Counted from the stretch's first letter, positions 10,032 to 22,346 are shown. The stretch: 64,000 bases of DNA from Zizania palustris (GCA_019279435.1 JAAALK010000288.1:71682811-71746810), one strand, 5' to 3'. Numbers and translations are program-made. Notes: generated by a model not told the origin, from the sequence alone.

Positions 10032-12149
10032 TGTTGTGGAGAGGGGCTACTGGCCAGGACGGAGGAAGTGATTTTCGATGTTGTGGATGCCCCATATGCA
10101 TACAATGTCATCTTCGGAAGGGGCATGCTGAATCAATTCGGAGCTGTGGCGCATCATAATTACATGTGTATGAAGATGCCCACACAGGCGGGAGTGCTCA
10201 CTGTTTTCGGAGATCAGGCCACCGCGCGAAGAGCGGAGTATGGTCATGGCCCTCCTCTTGACCCGAGATAGGTGAACAGCGTGCAAGATAACCCGGAGGT
10301 TTTCTCTGCTCCTAGCGAATCATCGAAGAAATCCTTCCCAAGGCCAAGCCCTGAAGGAGAGATTGCAATGAAGGTTATTGTCAAAGATAACAAGGAATAT
10401 TAATTTCAATTTGGCAAAGACTTGCCTCCAGAAGTCGCTACTTCGTTAGAGAAAGTAGTTGAGGAGAATTTAGATGTCTTTGCTTGGTCTGATGAAGACA
10501 TCACCAGAGTCAGTCGGGATATTATTGAAAACAGTTTACTCGTGAACCCGAAGGCTCGGCCTATTCGGCAAGGACTCCGGAAGCTATCTACGGAGAGGGC
10601 TATCCTTGCCAAAGACGAAGTGGAAAAGCTGTTGAAAGCCGGGATTATCAAGAAAGTGGCTCATACGGAGTGGTTAGCCAACCCAGTCTTCGTTAGGAAG
10701 AAATCTTCCGGGAAGTGGCGCATGTGTATTGATTTTACATCTTTAAATAAAGCATGCCCCCGTGACCCCTACCCCATGCCCCGAATTGATCAATTGGTTG
10801 ACTCTACTGCTGGTTCGGAGTTATTAAGCTTCCTCGACGCGTACTCCGGCTATCATCAAATCTGGCTAAAGCGCGAAGATGAAATCAAGACAAGCTTTGT
10901 AACTCCTTCAGGAGTCTTCTGTTATGTAAGAATGCCCTGTGGCTTAAGAAATATCGGGGCTGCTTTTTAGAGGTTAATTGCTAAGACCCTAGGTCATCAA
11001 TTAGGTTGCAATGTAGAGGCCTATATGGATGATATTGTAATAAATAGTGCTTTAAAGCACCAACATAGCCTAGACTTAGCAGAAACATTCAATAGCCTTC
11101 GGGCATGTGGGATCCGTCTTAACCCCGAAAAATGTATCTTCGGGGCGCAGGCTGGAAAATTGTTAGGGTATCTAGTTTCAAGCAGAGGAATCGAAGCTAG
11201 CCCCACTCAGATAACTGCGTTGCAAAGGATGGCTCCCCCGGAGAATTTAAAGCAAGTGCAAAAGCTGACTGGTCGTCTTGCAGCACTTAGCAGGTTTTTG
11301 GCAAGGTCTGCAAAGAGAAGTTTGCCCATTTTCAAAGCATTGAAGGGGTCCGAAGATTTTGCATGGACACCGGAGTGTCAAAAGAGCTTCGAAGATATTA
11401 AGAATTATCTCAGTAATCTCGCTACACTCATGGTGCCTGTTGCGGACGAAACCCTACTCCTCTACCTTGCAGCTACTGGTTCTGCTGTCAGTGCAGTCCT
11501 TGTTAGAGAGGTTGATGTCAACTGGAAGTTGGTACAGAATCCAGTCTATTTTGTGTCTGAAGCATTGTCCGGAGCGAAAACAAGATATTCCGAGCTTGAG
11601 AAGTTCACTTACGCTCTAATAATGGCCTCGAGGAAGTTAAGGCATTATTTCTTGGCACATAATGTAATTGTACCAACTTCATATCCTTTAGGAGATATGC
11701 TCCGAAGTAAGGACTCTACAGGAAGAATTGGGAAGTGGGCCGTTGAATTGGCACCATTCGGCATATCCTTTGTGGCAAGAACAACAATTAAGTCACAAGT
11801 GTTGGCGGACTTCATGGCAGAGTGGACTCCCCCTGCAGCATGGGCTTCGGAGAAGCCAAGTGAAGGGATTTGGACTATTTACTCCGATGGAGCTTTCCAA
11901 GCATCCGGAGCAGGTGTTGGAGTAGTAATAATTTCGCCTTCAGGGCAAAAGGCAATGTACTCCGCAAGACTCAACTTTAAATCTACCAATAATACAGCGG
12001 AGTATGAAGGAATTTTATCAGGACTTCGAAAGGCACGTGCTCTAGGGGCTACAAGAGTTGTTATTAAGACAGATTCTCAGATTGTAGCAGGGCACGTAGA
12101 CAAGAGCTTTCCAGTTCGGCATCCACAGCTTGCAAAATACATGGAATAA
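10032..12149 (+). pseudogene. pol: Tat pol: protease remnant, RT, RNase H, second RNase H (unit 1)
   Basis: The frame opens within the post-protease linker (FDVVDAPYAYNVIFGRGML). Stops are visible at about 10270, 10400 and 10967. RT motifs are SGKWRMCIDFTSLNKACP, SFLDAYSGYHQIW and the catalytic YMDD at about 11022-11033. RNase H follows (ETLLLYLAATGSAVSAVL, TRYSELEK, GRIGKWAVEL). The second RNase H is WTIYSDGAFQASGAGVG, NTAEYEGILSGL and KTDSQIVAGHV. It ends at a stop at 12147-12149. Integrase is missing: the sequence jumps at about 12150 to the 3' antisense-frame region. The long RT-RNase H frame (11025-12149) is otherwise well preserved. Confidence 0.9.
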
Positions 12150-12553
12150 ATCCAGTACCTCGGCTAGGAAGTCGACAGCCGTCAGCCCTAATCCAGCTTC
12201 GAAAAAGGCTTCGAAGACAACCACTTCTCCGGGCCTTGGCGAAGGAATAACTTCTTTTCCTGATTTGCGGATCACAATCTCCGAACTAATCTTCCCTTCT
12301 ATTGCTGCTGCGAGCGATTCCCTCTTGCAGGTTTAAGGTCCCAGCTGGTAAGATTGGTCCGCATACTTCGTCGACGCTGGAAGGAGATCGTGAGGACCAA
12401 CATCTTGGAGATTTCTTCCTGGCACGCCACTGGTGCTGCTACCGTTGCTGCCGGAGTTGCCGTCGATGAAGCCGCTGTTGCCAATGCAGCCGCAGCCTGC
12501 TGCCGAGCAAGGGCTGAAGCTGCCCTAGGGACCTTGAAACTGGTCTTCGCCAT
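12150..12553 (-). pseudogene. Tat antisense frame near the 3' LTR (unit 1)
   Basis: On the minus strand an ATG at 12553 begins MAKTSFKVPRAASALARQ, followed by an alanine/threonine-rich stretch. A one-base change near 12425 shifts the frame. The remainder is recognisable as KRESLAAAIEGK-like sequence and then GEVVVFEAFFEAGLGL near 12180-12235. Similar blocks occur in grass proteins annotated as 'putative gypsy type transposon' (from memory). Antisense frames at this place are known for Tat elements such as Grande and Retand. A TATA box lies 95 nt upstream on the same strand. The C-terminal part is lost to the deletion that also removed integrase. Confidence 0.65.
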
Positions 12554-12983
12554 GGACTTGCTCTGGTTGCTCAAGGAGAAAGATGGGGATTAGGGTCTGT
12601 TTGCACTAAAGCGGTGAGAAGAGTATTCAAGAAGGGGCTGGGCCCTCTATTTATAGCCCAGGCCATGATTTTTTACCGTTTGTATCTGCCGTTTCGCATT
12701 CTTAACCATTATTTTTTTTGCGGAGTTGACGCATCGCGTAACTTCTGTTAGAAGAAAAGAGCCAACGGCTATTTATTCTAAGCCTAAAAAAGCTTTTGGA
12801 CTCCTCAAGTTAATTCTAAGATAGTTCGAACGTTACTTTCTTAGAAGTTTATTCGAAGTTTTATATTTCCACGTATTTCGGAGGTTGATTAAATCTGTTA
12901 ACCCATGCGCATGATTATTTTTCTTACGTATACTGCTCTCCTAACGTTACAAATCTAGCGGAGAAGCGTATTCGAGGGGCTAC
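12554..12983. other. 3' untranslated region of Tat unit 1
   Basis: It holds the antisense promoter region and AT-rich sequence up to an AGGGGCTAC tract that abuts LTR b. It matches 31184-31613 of unit 2 closely. No sense-strand gene is seen. Confidence 0.7.
12648..12655 (-). promoter_or_regulatory. TATA box for the antisense frame (unit 1)
   Basis: The plus-strand TATTTATA reads TATAAATA on the minus strand and sits 95 nt before the antisense ATG at 12553. The same spacing is kept in unit 2, which argues for a real minus-strand promoter. Confidence 0.6.
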
Positions 12984-13479
12984 TGTTGGGGGAAAATACT
13001 TCATCTTCGGGGTAATTGCTATAACAAGACAAAGGCAGATGATTGGATCAAAGGTTTCCAGCATCTAACTCCGGGAGTACATTGGATCAACTTCGAAGTA
13101 TGGAGGCGAACTCTAGTTCGGAGTATATCTTCGAACTTGGACTCTTCCGAGAACTTCCTTGCTAGCTAGTATGGAAGATTTATCTTCTTTCTCATTAGAT
13201 TAGTCTTTTACCATTTTAGCCCTATTAAGGGTACCGACTAGTTTCCACTATGTTGGTTGTAACAGAGGGGTAAAAGGGTCTTTTCCTTAATGCTTGGGCC
13301 TATAAATACCCCCCGTTTTACCCTGTAATGAGGATCAAATACTAAATTATTCAATACACATCTTTGAACTGTTTTGAGCTATTATCCTTTCGGAGGCTTG
13401 AAATAGTTTACTTCGCAAACACTTCGTTTGTTAGTTTCTAATCTCTAGAAACCTGTTAGCATAATCTTTTACACCAATA
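12984..13479 (+). repeat. Tat LTR b (middle), 496 bp
   Basis: It starts TGTTGGGGGA and ends ACACCAATA, so the terminal CA has become TA. The TATA box is at 13311-13318. It is flanked by the internal 3' end of unit 1 and the primer site of unit 2, with no TSD of its own. Confidence 0.93.
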
Positions 13480-13541
13480 GTTGGCGCCGTCCGTGGGGAA
13501 CCTAGTCCAAAAAACTTCGTTCTCTACCAAGTTCTCAAACC

Positions 13542-14638
13542 ATGCCTCCCAAGCGGAGTGCAGGTGGTAGTCCTACTCAGAGGTCCCCTCAGACCTCCGG
13601 AGCAAGATCTTCAAACATAGTTGAGGTCGGAGGACCTTCGACGTTTCCTCCACCTCAGACTCCGGAAGGGATTTCCCTTCCTCGAGCATATGGAGTTCCT
13701 CCCCCAACTCCATCTATACTTCGGCCAGCCGGAGTCCCTCTTCCACCTCAAGTTCCACTTCGAACTGATGCGTACAGTTCTCAAGACCCAGAAGGTCCTT
13801 CCGGAGGTGATGAAGGTGGTCTTGGTGATATGGCCGCTCAAATGGCCAGTCTCCAAGCTGAAGTAGCAAAGTGGCAGCAAGAAGCCGTAGATAGGCTTCG
13901 TTCTCAGGCCACCCCAGTCATCCCTGAAGTGCCTGAAGATGACGAACTTCCTTATCCCGAAGCCCCGGAGAACGCTTCCTTCGACACCGAATCTCCATTG
14001 CATCCTGAGTTGCAGAAAGTGCGCTTCGACCCTAAGTTCAAAACTTCGAACTTTGTAAATATTCCGGAGATGAAGATCATGGAGAGTTCGCCCGCTCTTA
14101 TGCATTAGCAATTGAAGCCAGCGGGGGAGTGCGAGACACTATGGCCAAATGTTTTCCCCTAGCTCTCGAAGGAGTGGCACTGCGGTGGTTCTGGTCTCTG
14201 AAGCCAGGATCAATCAGATCATGGGGGGAGTTGAGGAAGAAGTTCGTGAGCAACTTTCAGGGTACCTTCGTACCCCCAATGTCAACAGGAAGTCTTTTCC
14301 AGGTGAAGCAGCTCCCCGGAGAGACTTTAAGACAGTATTTCAAGCGCTTCGCTCATACAATGTCGCAAATTCGTGGGTTAACTACGTCTTCTGTAGTTGA
14401 CGCAGCTCGAGAGGGAGTTATTCATGCGGGCCTCCTTGATAAACTTCACAGGAAAAAGATATCTTCTGTTGCTCAGTTGATGTCTTATTTCGAGGAATAT
14501 GCAAGGTCAGAAGAGGGGTGGCTTCGGAGAACTGCTGCAACTCCGTCAATACTGCAAGAAGTTAAGTTGGAAGTGAAGACTTCAACACAGCCGCAAGGGC
14601 CTAGCTTCGAAGCTCAGCACGACAAGCGTCGGGGGTAA
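13542..14638 (+). pseudogene. gag: Tat gag (unit 2)
   Basis: The ATG at 13542 begins MPPKRSAGGSPTQRSPQTSG. A proline-rich N-terminal region and a short helix-like stretch (MAAQMASLQAEVAKWQQEA) follow to a stop at 14106-14108. From about 14129 another frame carries the capsid-type core: GVALRWFWSL, GELRKKFVSNF, ETLRQYFKRF, ending at a stop at 14636. The next frame (14660-15019) has CCVHGENRSHATDAC, a zinc-finger-like cluster. It is broken by at least two frame changes, but all parts are present, unlike unit 1. Gag forms the virus-like particle. Confidence 0.88.
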
Positions 14639-14659
14639 AAGCATCCTCGTTCAGAAGTT

Positions 14660-15019
14660 TTGAACATTGCACCCCCGCAGAAATTTGCCCCAAGGGCTCC
14701 GCAGCCTTCAGGAAGCAAGACCAGCGGCTGGAGACCGTCAAGGAAACCATCTGGCAAAGCCCAGACCTTTTTCTGCTGTGTCCATGGTGAGAATAGGAGT
14801 CACGCGACTGATGCGTGCAAATCTATACTTGCTTTAAGAGGAGAGTACTTGGAAAGTACTTCGGGTCGAGGCACTACTGACCGAGTTCCGACCGAAGTGC
14901 GTCCGGAGCCTGTCCAGGCTGTGGCACGAATAGAGAACTTAGACCCCACAAGACGGTCTCCGGTGGTCAATGTTATGCCACCTCCGAAGCAGGAAGATGG
15001 ACAAGATCGAGGGAAATGA
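14660..15019 (+). pseudogene. gag: Tat gag C-terminus with zinc-finger-like cluster (unit 2)
   Basis: The segment is basic and proline-rich (SGWRPSRKPSGK), then CCVHGENRSHATDAC, a C-x-x-H/C-type cluster used for RNA binding in Tat gag proteins. It follows the stop at 14636-14638 in the same reading direction and ends at a stop at 15017-15019. Confidence 0.7.
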
Positions 15020-15500
15020 GTGGTCCTCCCCATCTCCGGAGGAGGGACCCTCGGAAGTATGTCGAAGAGGCAGAGAAGAGAATATGTTAGAGAAGTGGGC
15101 CATATTGGAACCTCTTCGTCTGCAGCTGCTATGCCCGAATGGTCCTACGTGCCGATATCTTTTTCTGCAGATGATGCAGCTGGTATAAATTTTCCACATG
15201 CAGAACCACTCGTCATCACTGCCGACATAGCAGGGACTGAGGTCCGGAGAGTGCTAATCGACGGAGGGAGTTCGGTAGATATTATCTTTGTTCAAGCTTT
15301 TAATCAACTCTGCATCTCCACGAAGCATCTTCTCCCAGCAGCCCGTCCTTTGCAAGGCTTCGCATGACCCCCTCTCGATGCCCTCGGCCAAATTGGCCTG
15401 GAAGTTACTTTTGGAGAGGGGCTACTGGCCAGGATGGAGGAAGTGATTTTCGATGTTGTGGATGCCACATATGCATACAATGTCATCTTCGGAAGGGGCA
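15020..15500 (+). pseudogene. pol: Tat aspartic protease (unit 2)
   Basis: The retropepsin motif is readable as VLIDGGSSVDIIF at about 15250-15290, with the aspartate-glycine pair intact. Upstream is HAEPLVITADIAGTEVRR. A stop interrupts at 15365-15367, after LQGFA. The frame then goes on with EVTFGEGLLARMEEVIFDVVDATYAYN. In the intact polyprotein this enzyme separates Gag and Pol products. Confidence 0.85.
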
Positions 15501-17217
15501 TGTTGAATCAATTAGGAGCTGTGGCGCATCATAATTACCTGTGTATGAAGATGCCCACACAGGCGGGAGTGCTCACTGTTTTCGGAGATCAGGCCACCGT
15601 GCGAAGAGCGGAGTATGATCATGGCCCTCCTCTTTACCCGAGACAGGTGAACATCGTGCAAGATAACCCGGAGGTTTTCTCTGCTCCAAGCGAATCTTCG
15701 AAGAAATCCTTCCCAAGGCCAAGCCCTGAAGGAGAGATTGCAACGAAGGTTATTGTCAAAGATGGCAAGGAATATTCATTTCAATTTGGCAAAGACTTGC
15801 CTCCATAAGTCGCTATTTCGTTAGAGAAAGTAGTTGAGGAAAATTTATATGTCTTTGCTTGGTCTGATGAAGACATCACCGGAGTCAGTTGGGATATTAT
15901 TGAACATAGTTTACTCGTGAACCCGAAGGCTCGGCCTGTTCGGCAAGGACTCCGGAAGCTATCTACGGAGATGGCTATCCTTGCCAAAGACAAAGTGGAA
16001 AAGGTGTTGAAAGCCGGGATTATCAAGGAAGTGGCTCATACGGAGTGGTTAGCCAACCTAGTCTTCGTTAGGAAGAAATCTTCCGGGAAGTGGCGCATGT
16101 GTATTGATTTTACATCTTTAAATAAAGTATGCCCCGTGACCCCTACCCCATGCCCCGAATTTATCAATTGGTTGACTCTACTGCTGGTTCGGAGTTATTA
16201 AGCTTCCTCGACGCGTACTCCGGCTATCATCAAATCTGGCTAAAGCGCGAAGATGAAATCAAGACAAGCTTTGTAACTCCTTCAGGAGTCTTCTGTTATG
16301 TAAGAATGCCCTTTGGCTTAAGAAATGTCGGGGCTACTTTTTCGAGGTTAATTGCTAAGGCCCTAGGTCATCAATTAGGTCGCAATGTAGAGGCCTATAT
16401 GGATGATATTGTAATAAAGAGTGCTTTAAAGCACCAACATAGCCTAGACTTAGGAGAAACATTCAATATCCTTCGGGCATGTGGGATCCGTCTTAACCCC
16501 GAAAAATGTATCTTCGGGGCGCAGGCTGGAAAATTGTTAGGGTATCTAGTTTCAAGCAGAGGAATCGAAGCTAGCCCCACTCAGATAACTGCGTTGCAAA
16601 GGATGGCTCCCCCGGAGAATTTAAAGCAAGTGCAAAAGCTGACTGGTCATCTTGCAGCACTTAGCAGGTTTTTGGCAAGGTCTGCAGAGAGAAGTTTGCC
16701 CATTTTCAAAGCATTGAAGGGGTCCGAAGATTTTGCATGGACACCAGAGTGTAAAAAGAGCTTCGAAGATATTAAGAATTATCTCAGTAATCTCGCTACA
16801 CTCACGGTGCCTGTTGCGGACGAAACCCTACTCCTCTACCTTGCAGCTACTGGTTTTGCTGTCAGTGCAGTCCTTGTTAGAGAGGTTGATGTCAATGGGA
16901 AGTTGGTACATAATCCAGTCTATTTTGTGTCTGAAGCATTGTTCGGAGCGAAAACAAGATATTCTGAGCTTGAGAAGTTCACTTACGCTCTGATAATGGC
17001 CTCGAGGAAGTTAAGGCATTATTTCTTGGCACATAATGTAATTGTACCAACTTCATGTCCTTTAGGAGATATGCTCCGAAGTAAGGACTCTACAGGAAGA
17101 ATTGGGAAGTGGGCCGTTGAATTGGCACCCTTCGGCATATCCTTTGTGGCAAGAACATCAATTAAGTCACAAGTGTTGGCGGACTTCGTGGCAGAGTGGA
17201 CTCCCCCTGCAGCATGA
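15501..17217 (+). pseudogene. pol: Tat RT and RNase H (unit 2)
   Basis: The linker and RT N-terminus read from 15434 to a stop at 15806. The RT palm begins in another frame (15917-16130). A lost C near 16135, compared with unit 1, shifts the frame at the CP/RDPYPMP position. From 16129 the frame is long: SFLDAYSGYHQIW, the catalytic YMDD at about 16396-16407, then RNase H with TRYSELEK and GRIGKWAVEL, to a stop at 17215-17217, where unit 1 has tryptophan. Confidence 0.9.
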
Positions 17218-17855
17218 GCTTCGGAGAAGCCAAGTGAAGGGATTTGGACTATTTACTCCGATGGAGCTTTCCAAGCATCCGGAGCAGGTGTTGGAGCAGT
17301 AATAATTTCCCCTTCAGGGCAAAAGGCAATGTACTCCGCAAGACTCAACTTTAAATCTACCAATAATACAGCGGAGTATGAAGGAATTTTATTGGGACTT
17401 CGAAAGGCACGTGCTCTAGCGCTACAAGAGTTGTTATTAAGACAGATTCTCAGATTGTAGCAGGGCACGTAGACAAGAGCTTTCAAGTTTGGCATCCACA
17501 GCTTGCAAAATACTTGGAAGAAATCCGTAAGATCGAAGTAGCATTTAAAGGGATTTCCATTCAGAGTATACCCAGAGCAGAAAATGTGCAAGCTGATATC
17601 TTGGCAAAAGCTGCAGCCGGAGCTATGGACATTCCAGAAGAGGCTTTTTATGAATAACTCAGTACACCTTCGGTACCATAGGTCCCTTCTGTGGAAGTCC
17701 ATTGCATTCCAAGTACAGACTGGCGAAGTTCAATTATGGAATTGTTGCAAGGAGAAGCAAATATGTCCGAAGGGCCACAACTTTCGAGGTTGAAACTCAG
17801 AATTCGGAATTATCATATAATCAACGGTATTTTGTACAAGGACGGAGTATGTTTC
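17218..17855 (+). pseudogene. pol: Tat second RNase H and integrase N-terminus, cut by the Tekay insertion
   Basis: The second RNase H continues past the 17215 stop (IWTIYSDGAFQASGAGVG), shifts frame at about 17420 where unit 1 has two extra bases, and continues to AENVQADILAKAA and a stop near 17655. The following frame has RLKLRIRNYHIINGILYKDGVCF, the usual start of a Ty3 integrase. It ends at 17855, where the Tekay-type LTR begins. The zinc-binding and catalytic parts of integrase are not present further along. Confidence 0.82.
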
Positions 17856-20800
17856 TGTTGCGCCCCAATTTACCGAAATCGGAACATTATTGAATTTCCA
17901 TAGAAAAACAATAATACAAGAGGTTCATCATGCAACAATCGTACATACGACAGTATTCATGGTACGTAGACCATATTTATTACATCAGAGTTTTAATAAA
18001 AACAATAATAAAGATAATTAAAATGCATGACGAACGCCTTCTTCAGGATCTTTGCGTGACTGGGTCGCTACTCCAGACCGTCTTCATAGTAGGCATCCTC
18101 TGTGGTGTTCAACGGGTATGAGTACAAAAAGTACTCAACAAGCCACCGCAAATGCACGTAATAATGCACGGTAATAAACAAGGAAAGGTAATGGCTAACA
18201 GTGCGGAAAAGTACATTTTTATTCATTGCATTTAGGGTAGTCAAATTTAATTATGCGGAAAAGTAAACATGAACATCAATAACATCATCTAACTCGAGGA
18301 GTACGTTTTACCTCCTCGCACAACAGTCCTTACATGTCAAACCATCATGCACATACATATTCAAAGTAATCTAACTGTGGGATGTCACGCAACCCGCCCT
18401 TGACCGTGGGCTCGACTTTTCGAAAAGATTTAAGACTCTGATCAGAGATGTACTACTGTACCCACAAGGCACGCACTCATCCCAAACGAGATGACCCATA
18501 CCATGGGAACTCGTTCCAAAACCTCGACATGAAATGCTCCAAGCGATAACCACCGGCTCTATGTTTCGCCGGCGCGCCGGGCCGCATCCCGGCTAACGTC
18601 GCACCCCCTTTTGCGCCACATTGGTACAAGCCACCCGCAGGTGCTGCTTGACCCATCTCCAAATGGTGGCCTCGGTTTGGAACACTCCATACCTTAGTTA
18701 GGACTTACCCATTAGACTTGTGGTTAGTATGGAAGTGTATTGCAATGGATCCCATAGACCGGTCCTTATAGTGCCCCGGGTGCTACCGACCAATGCCCTA
18801 GCTTGCACCCGGAACCCACCATGCATACACTCACAACCATATCTCATCACCGACCGAATTCCAAGGATAAGAAGTAACGGGGATCATATAGTAGAACCAT
18901 TTTGCTACAACTCATTTTTTATCCTATAGCGATCGTGTCAATACATTGGACACTAGCTAATATCATTAATCATATGGTGACAAGGAGGTTAGGCGAGATA
19001 GCATGGCTTGGGTTGCACATCAAGGTCGGGGGATCCTAAATAAATATATTGTAAGGGTTTCATTTGACTAATGCATGTATAACCTATGTGTTTTAGCGAT
19101 AGTTTAATAAAACATGGGTTCAATATGCTCAAAAGATTGGTTTGGTGACTTGCCTTGTTCAGCGAAAGGGGAGGGAGGAACTTCCGGGTAATATTCCGGC
19201 TCCTCGGCGGCGTCGTAGTCTTTCCAATATAAATGAAGTAAAATAAAATAAATACAACATTCGATTTAAACAATATGAAATCACACAACAAGCACATAGA
19301 TTTAATCTGGTTTAATTTAAAGGAAATCAAGTTGTTAAGTTCCTGAAATTCATTTTATAAATAATTTTAAAAGAAATTAAAATGAAGTATTGTTCTTTGA
19401 AAAAGAGTTTTAAATGTGAGTAACCTCATTTTAAACATTCTAATCAATTTAAAATGAAAGGTTCATGGGCAATGTAGTGGTTTCCAGTATATGAACAGAA
19501 AGAAAATAACTAGGAACTTTAATGAAATTTAAATAATTGAAATTACATTTTTGCCCTAAGGGTATTTGAATACCTATTTAAATAAACATGAAAATTTCAA
19601 AGTAAACATATGGTTTTTATGGAATGAATATGTAGAGAATAATATTATAAATTTTTTGAAATTGAAATTGCAATTTTTAGAGTTTAAATGAGCCGGATAT
19701 GAATTTTACAAGTTTTAAACAGTTTCTGGAATTTATTTTTAAATTTAAATCCCCTCGGGTCCACGGTGAGCCAGGCCCACGGTGAACCTGCGCACTGTGC
19801 GCGTGGTCCGGCCCAATCTGGACCGTTGGATCCAGATCCAACGCGCGAGGGCGAGGCGGGATGGTTAAGTGATAACGGACGGCCACGATTAAAACGCGCG
19901 AACGGGTACCACGTGGACGCACGAGATCGAGTGCGGGTTTTAAATGGAAATGAACGCGCGAGATTAATACATACCGCTTTGACCAGATCCGACGGTGTGG
20001 ATTAGATCGCGCACATGGTGCAACTAGTGCCGCTCGATCGTGATCGTGCGGTCGGGATTGAATCCGACACGGCACGGGTACTCGACCCATGCCGGTCATC
20101 TTCTCCGACGACAGCAAGCGGGCCAGGGGCCACGGCGAGCGATGACGGCCCTAGCTAAGCCTAGAAATGGAAAGAGGATGCTACGGCGGTCACGATGGTA
20201 CCTTAGGCGAGGCGAGGGGTCGACTGGAGCGCGGTCGGTGGCGAGGGTAGACGATGGAGAGGTTCGGGTTCCTCGTTGGCAATGGTGTTCCTGGCGGGGT
20301 TCGACGTCGGTGGAGGGGTGGCCGAGGTCGGGGTCGTCCTTGCGGTCACGATGGTGGCGATGGCGAGGACGAAAAGGAGCTCCGGCGACGGCGAGCGGTG
20401 GCTAGAGGCGAAACAGTAGGAGTGCACTAAAAGGCGAAGTGCGGGCGCTCTGTTCGTTCTCGCGGCGAGTGGGCGTGGGGGATAAAACGCGGACAGGGCG
20501 GGGGGTTTAAATAGGATCACCGGTGGAGCTCGCATGCAAGGAAAGTCGAGGGAGGGGCTTAACTCACCGGCGAGGTCTCGGCCATGCACGGTGCTTGCGT
20601 TCCCGGGGGCGTAAACGCGTCCTTTAACGTGATTAAACGGGCAGGGGGCTCGGGGTGCATTAAACCGGCGCCAATTGAATGCGGGAGGGGCCAGCGAGGC
20701 GGATCCAAGGCGGGGGTCATCGGCTGGTGCAGTTTGGGGGCGGAGGCAGGAGGTGGACGATGGGTCCGACAGGTGGGCCAAGGCGGTCAGCGGGTGTGAG

Positions 20801-20935
20801 CGCGCGAATGGGAGGACTGACGGGTGGGGCCGTGGTGTCGGGCGCGCGCACGAGGGGAGGCGATCGGCGCCGACAGGTGGGGTCGGGCTGTCAGCCGGAG
20901 GTGGGCGAGGGTGACGGGCTGGGCCAATCTTCTTT
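17856..20935 (-). repeat. Tekay 3' LTR, lacking its first ~0.3 kb
   Basis: It aligns with 24573-26919 from the TGTTGCGCCCC end and with the reverse complement of the solo LTR. At about 20935 it joins RT sequence directly, at a point equal to about 44460 in the solo LTR. The part 17856-20200 is the same length as 24573-26917 (2345 bp), which implies few indels since insertion. Confidence 0.85.
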
Positions 20936-22124
20936 TTGAGGGTCTGGAAGCTTTCTTCACAGTCTGGGGTCCATTCGATTTTCACTTCTTTCTGCAGAAG
21001 TCTGGTCATAGGCTTGGCGATCTTTGAAAAATTCTCGATGAACCGACGGTAATATCCGGCCAATCCGAGAAAGCTCCGGATCTCGGTCACGGTCGTGGGT
21101 TGCAGCCAGTTGGTTACTGCTTCCACGGTGGTTGGGTCCACTGCTATTCCTCCGGCAAATATAACATGGCCAAGGAATTTCACCTCAGACGACCAAAATT
21201 CACACTTCCTGTATTTGGCGTACAATTGCTGCTCCCTTAGCTTTCCGAGGGTCAGACGGAGGTGGGTTTCGTGTTCGTCCTTGGTCTTGGAGTAAACGAG
21301 GATATTGTCGATGAATACCACGATGAACTTATCCAACAACTCCATGAATACATTGTTCATCATGTTCATGAAAAAGGCCGGGGCATTCGTGAGTCCGAAC
21401 GACATCACTGTATACTCGTAGAGTCCATAGCGGGAGGTGAAGGCAGTCTTGCGTATGTCCTCTTCCCTAATCCTCAATTGGTGATAACCTGACCTGAGGT
21501 CAATCTTGGAAAACACCGAGGATCCCTTCAGTTGATCGAACAGGTCGTCGATCCGAGGCAAAGGGTACTTGTTCTTGATGGTTACGTTGTTCAAGGCTCT
21601 ATAGTCCACGCACATCCTCTTGGTCTTGTCTTTCTTCATGGCAAAGATAACCGGTGCACCCCAGGGCGAGGTACTCGGTCGGATGTACCCTTTCTGCTCT
21701 AGGTCTTCGATGTTGTTCTTGACCTCGGCTAATTCGTTGGCGGCCATCCGGTATGGGCGCTTGGAGATTGGAGTGGTCCCGGGGACAAGTTCGATTCTAA
21801 ATTCGATGTCCCACTTGGGAGGCATTCCAGGTAGGTCTTCAGGGAAGATGTCCATGAACTCCTTGACTATGGGTACTTCTTCAAGAGCTAGCGAGTGGAG
21901 GGACGCTTCGAGTGGTTTGCGACTGGTCATCCGAAAGGTGACGGCTTCGCCTTCGGGGTTGGTCACTGTGACGGACTTGTCGGCACAATTGATCAATCCC
22001 TTGTGCTTCATCAACCAATCCATCCCTAGGATGAGGTCGAGTCCGGTGCACTTTATGAGGACTGGCTCGGCCCGGAAGAATACTCCTTGGATCTCTATCT
22101 GAACCTTAGGGTTGTATAAGTGGG
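20936..22124 (-). pseudogene. pol: Tekay reverse transcriptase, truncated and fused to LTR sequence
   Basis: The minus-strand frame includes MDWLMKHKGLINCA after the protease, then RT motifs MCVDYRALNNVTIKNKYPLP, SKIDLRSGYHQLRI and TVMSFGLTNAPAFFM. The catalytic block reads FIDN (near 21305) where FIDD/YIDD is expected, so one catalytic aspartate is replaced. The thumb region GLAGYYRRFIENFSKIAKP follows. After QTLKKKI the frame runs straight into GC-rich LTR sequence down to 20203, so about the last 240 codons of the 606-codon frame are not pol. The domain is inactive by both criteria. Confidence 0.9.
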
Positions 22125-22346
22125 CTAAGGTTTTATTGCCAGGGTGGCAATCACCATGGGGACGGATAGAGGGAGTACGTCCAATCCGTTGATTTTCACA
22201 AAATCTTCCGAGACGAAGGAGTGTGTCGCTCCAGAGTCAAATAAAATTATGGTTGGTACGGAATTCATGGTAAACGTACCGAGCATGACTTCGGGAGCCT
22301 CCTGAGCTTCCTCCGCGCTGATGTGGTTGACGCGGGCATGAACCAC
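22125..22346 (-). pseudogene. pol: Tekay aspartic protease
   Basis: The retropepsin motif ILFDSGATHSFVS is visible at about residues 33-45 of the segment. It follows gag directly: gag ends at an in-frame TAG (22349-22347) and the same frame continues with VHARVNHIS. A frameshift near 22130 separates it from the RT frame. The TAG may be a mutated glutamine codon; suppression would be needed to make a Gag-Pol fusion. Confidence 0.88.

Noticed and set aside
12984..13479. Middle Tat LTR as an independent solo-LTR insertion
   Set aside because: Its left side is the internal 3' end of unit 1 and its right side a primer site; there is no TSD around it.
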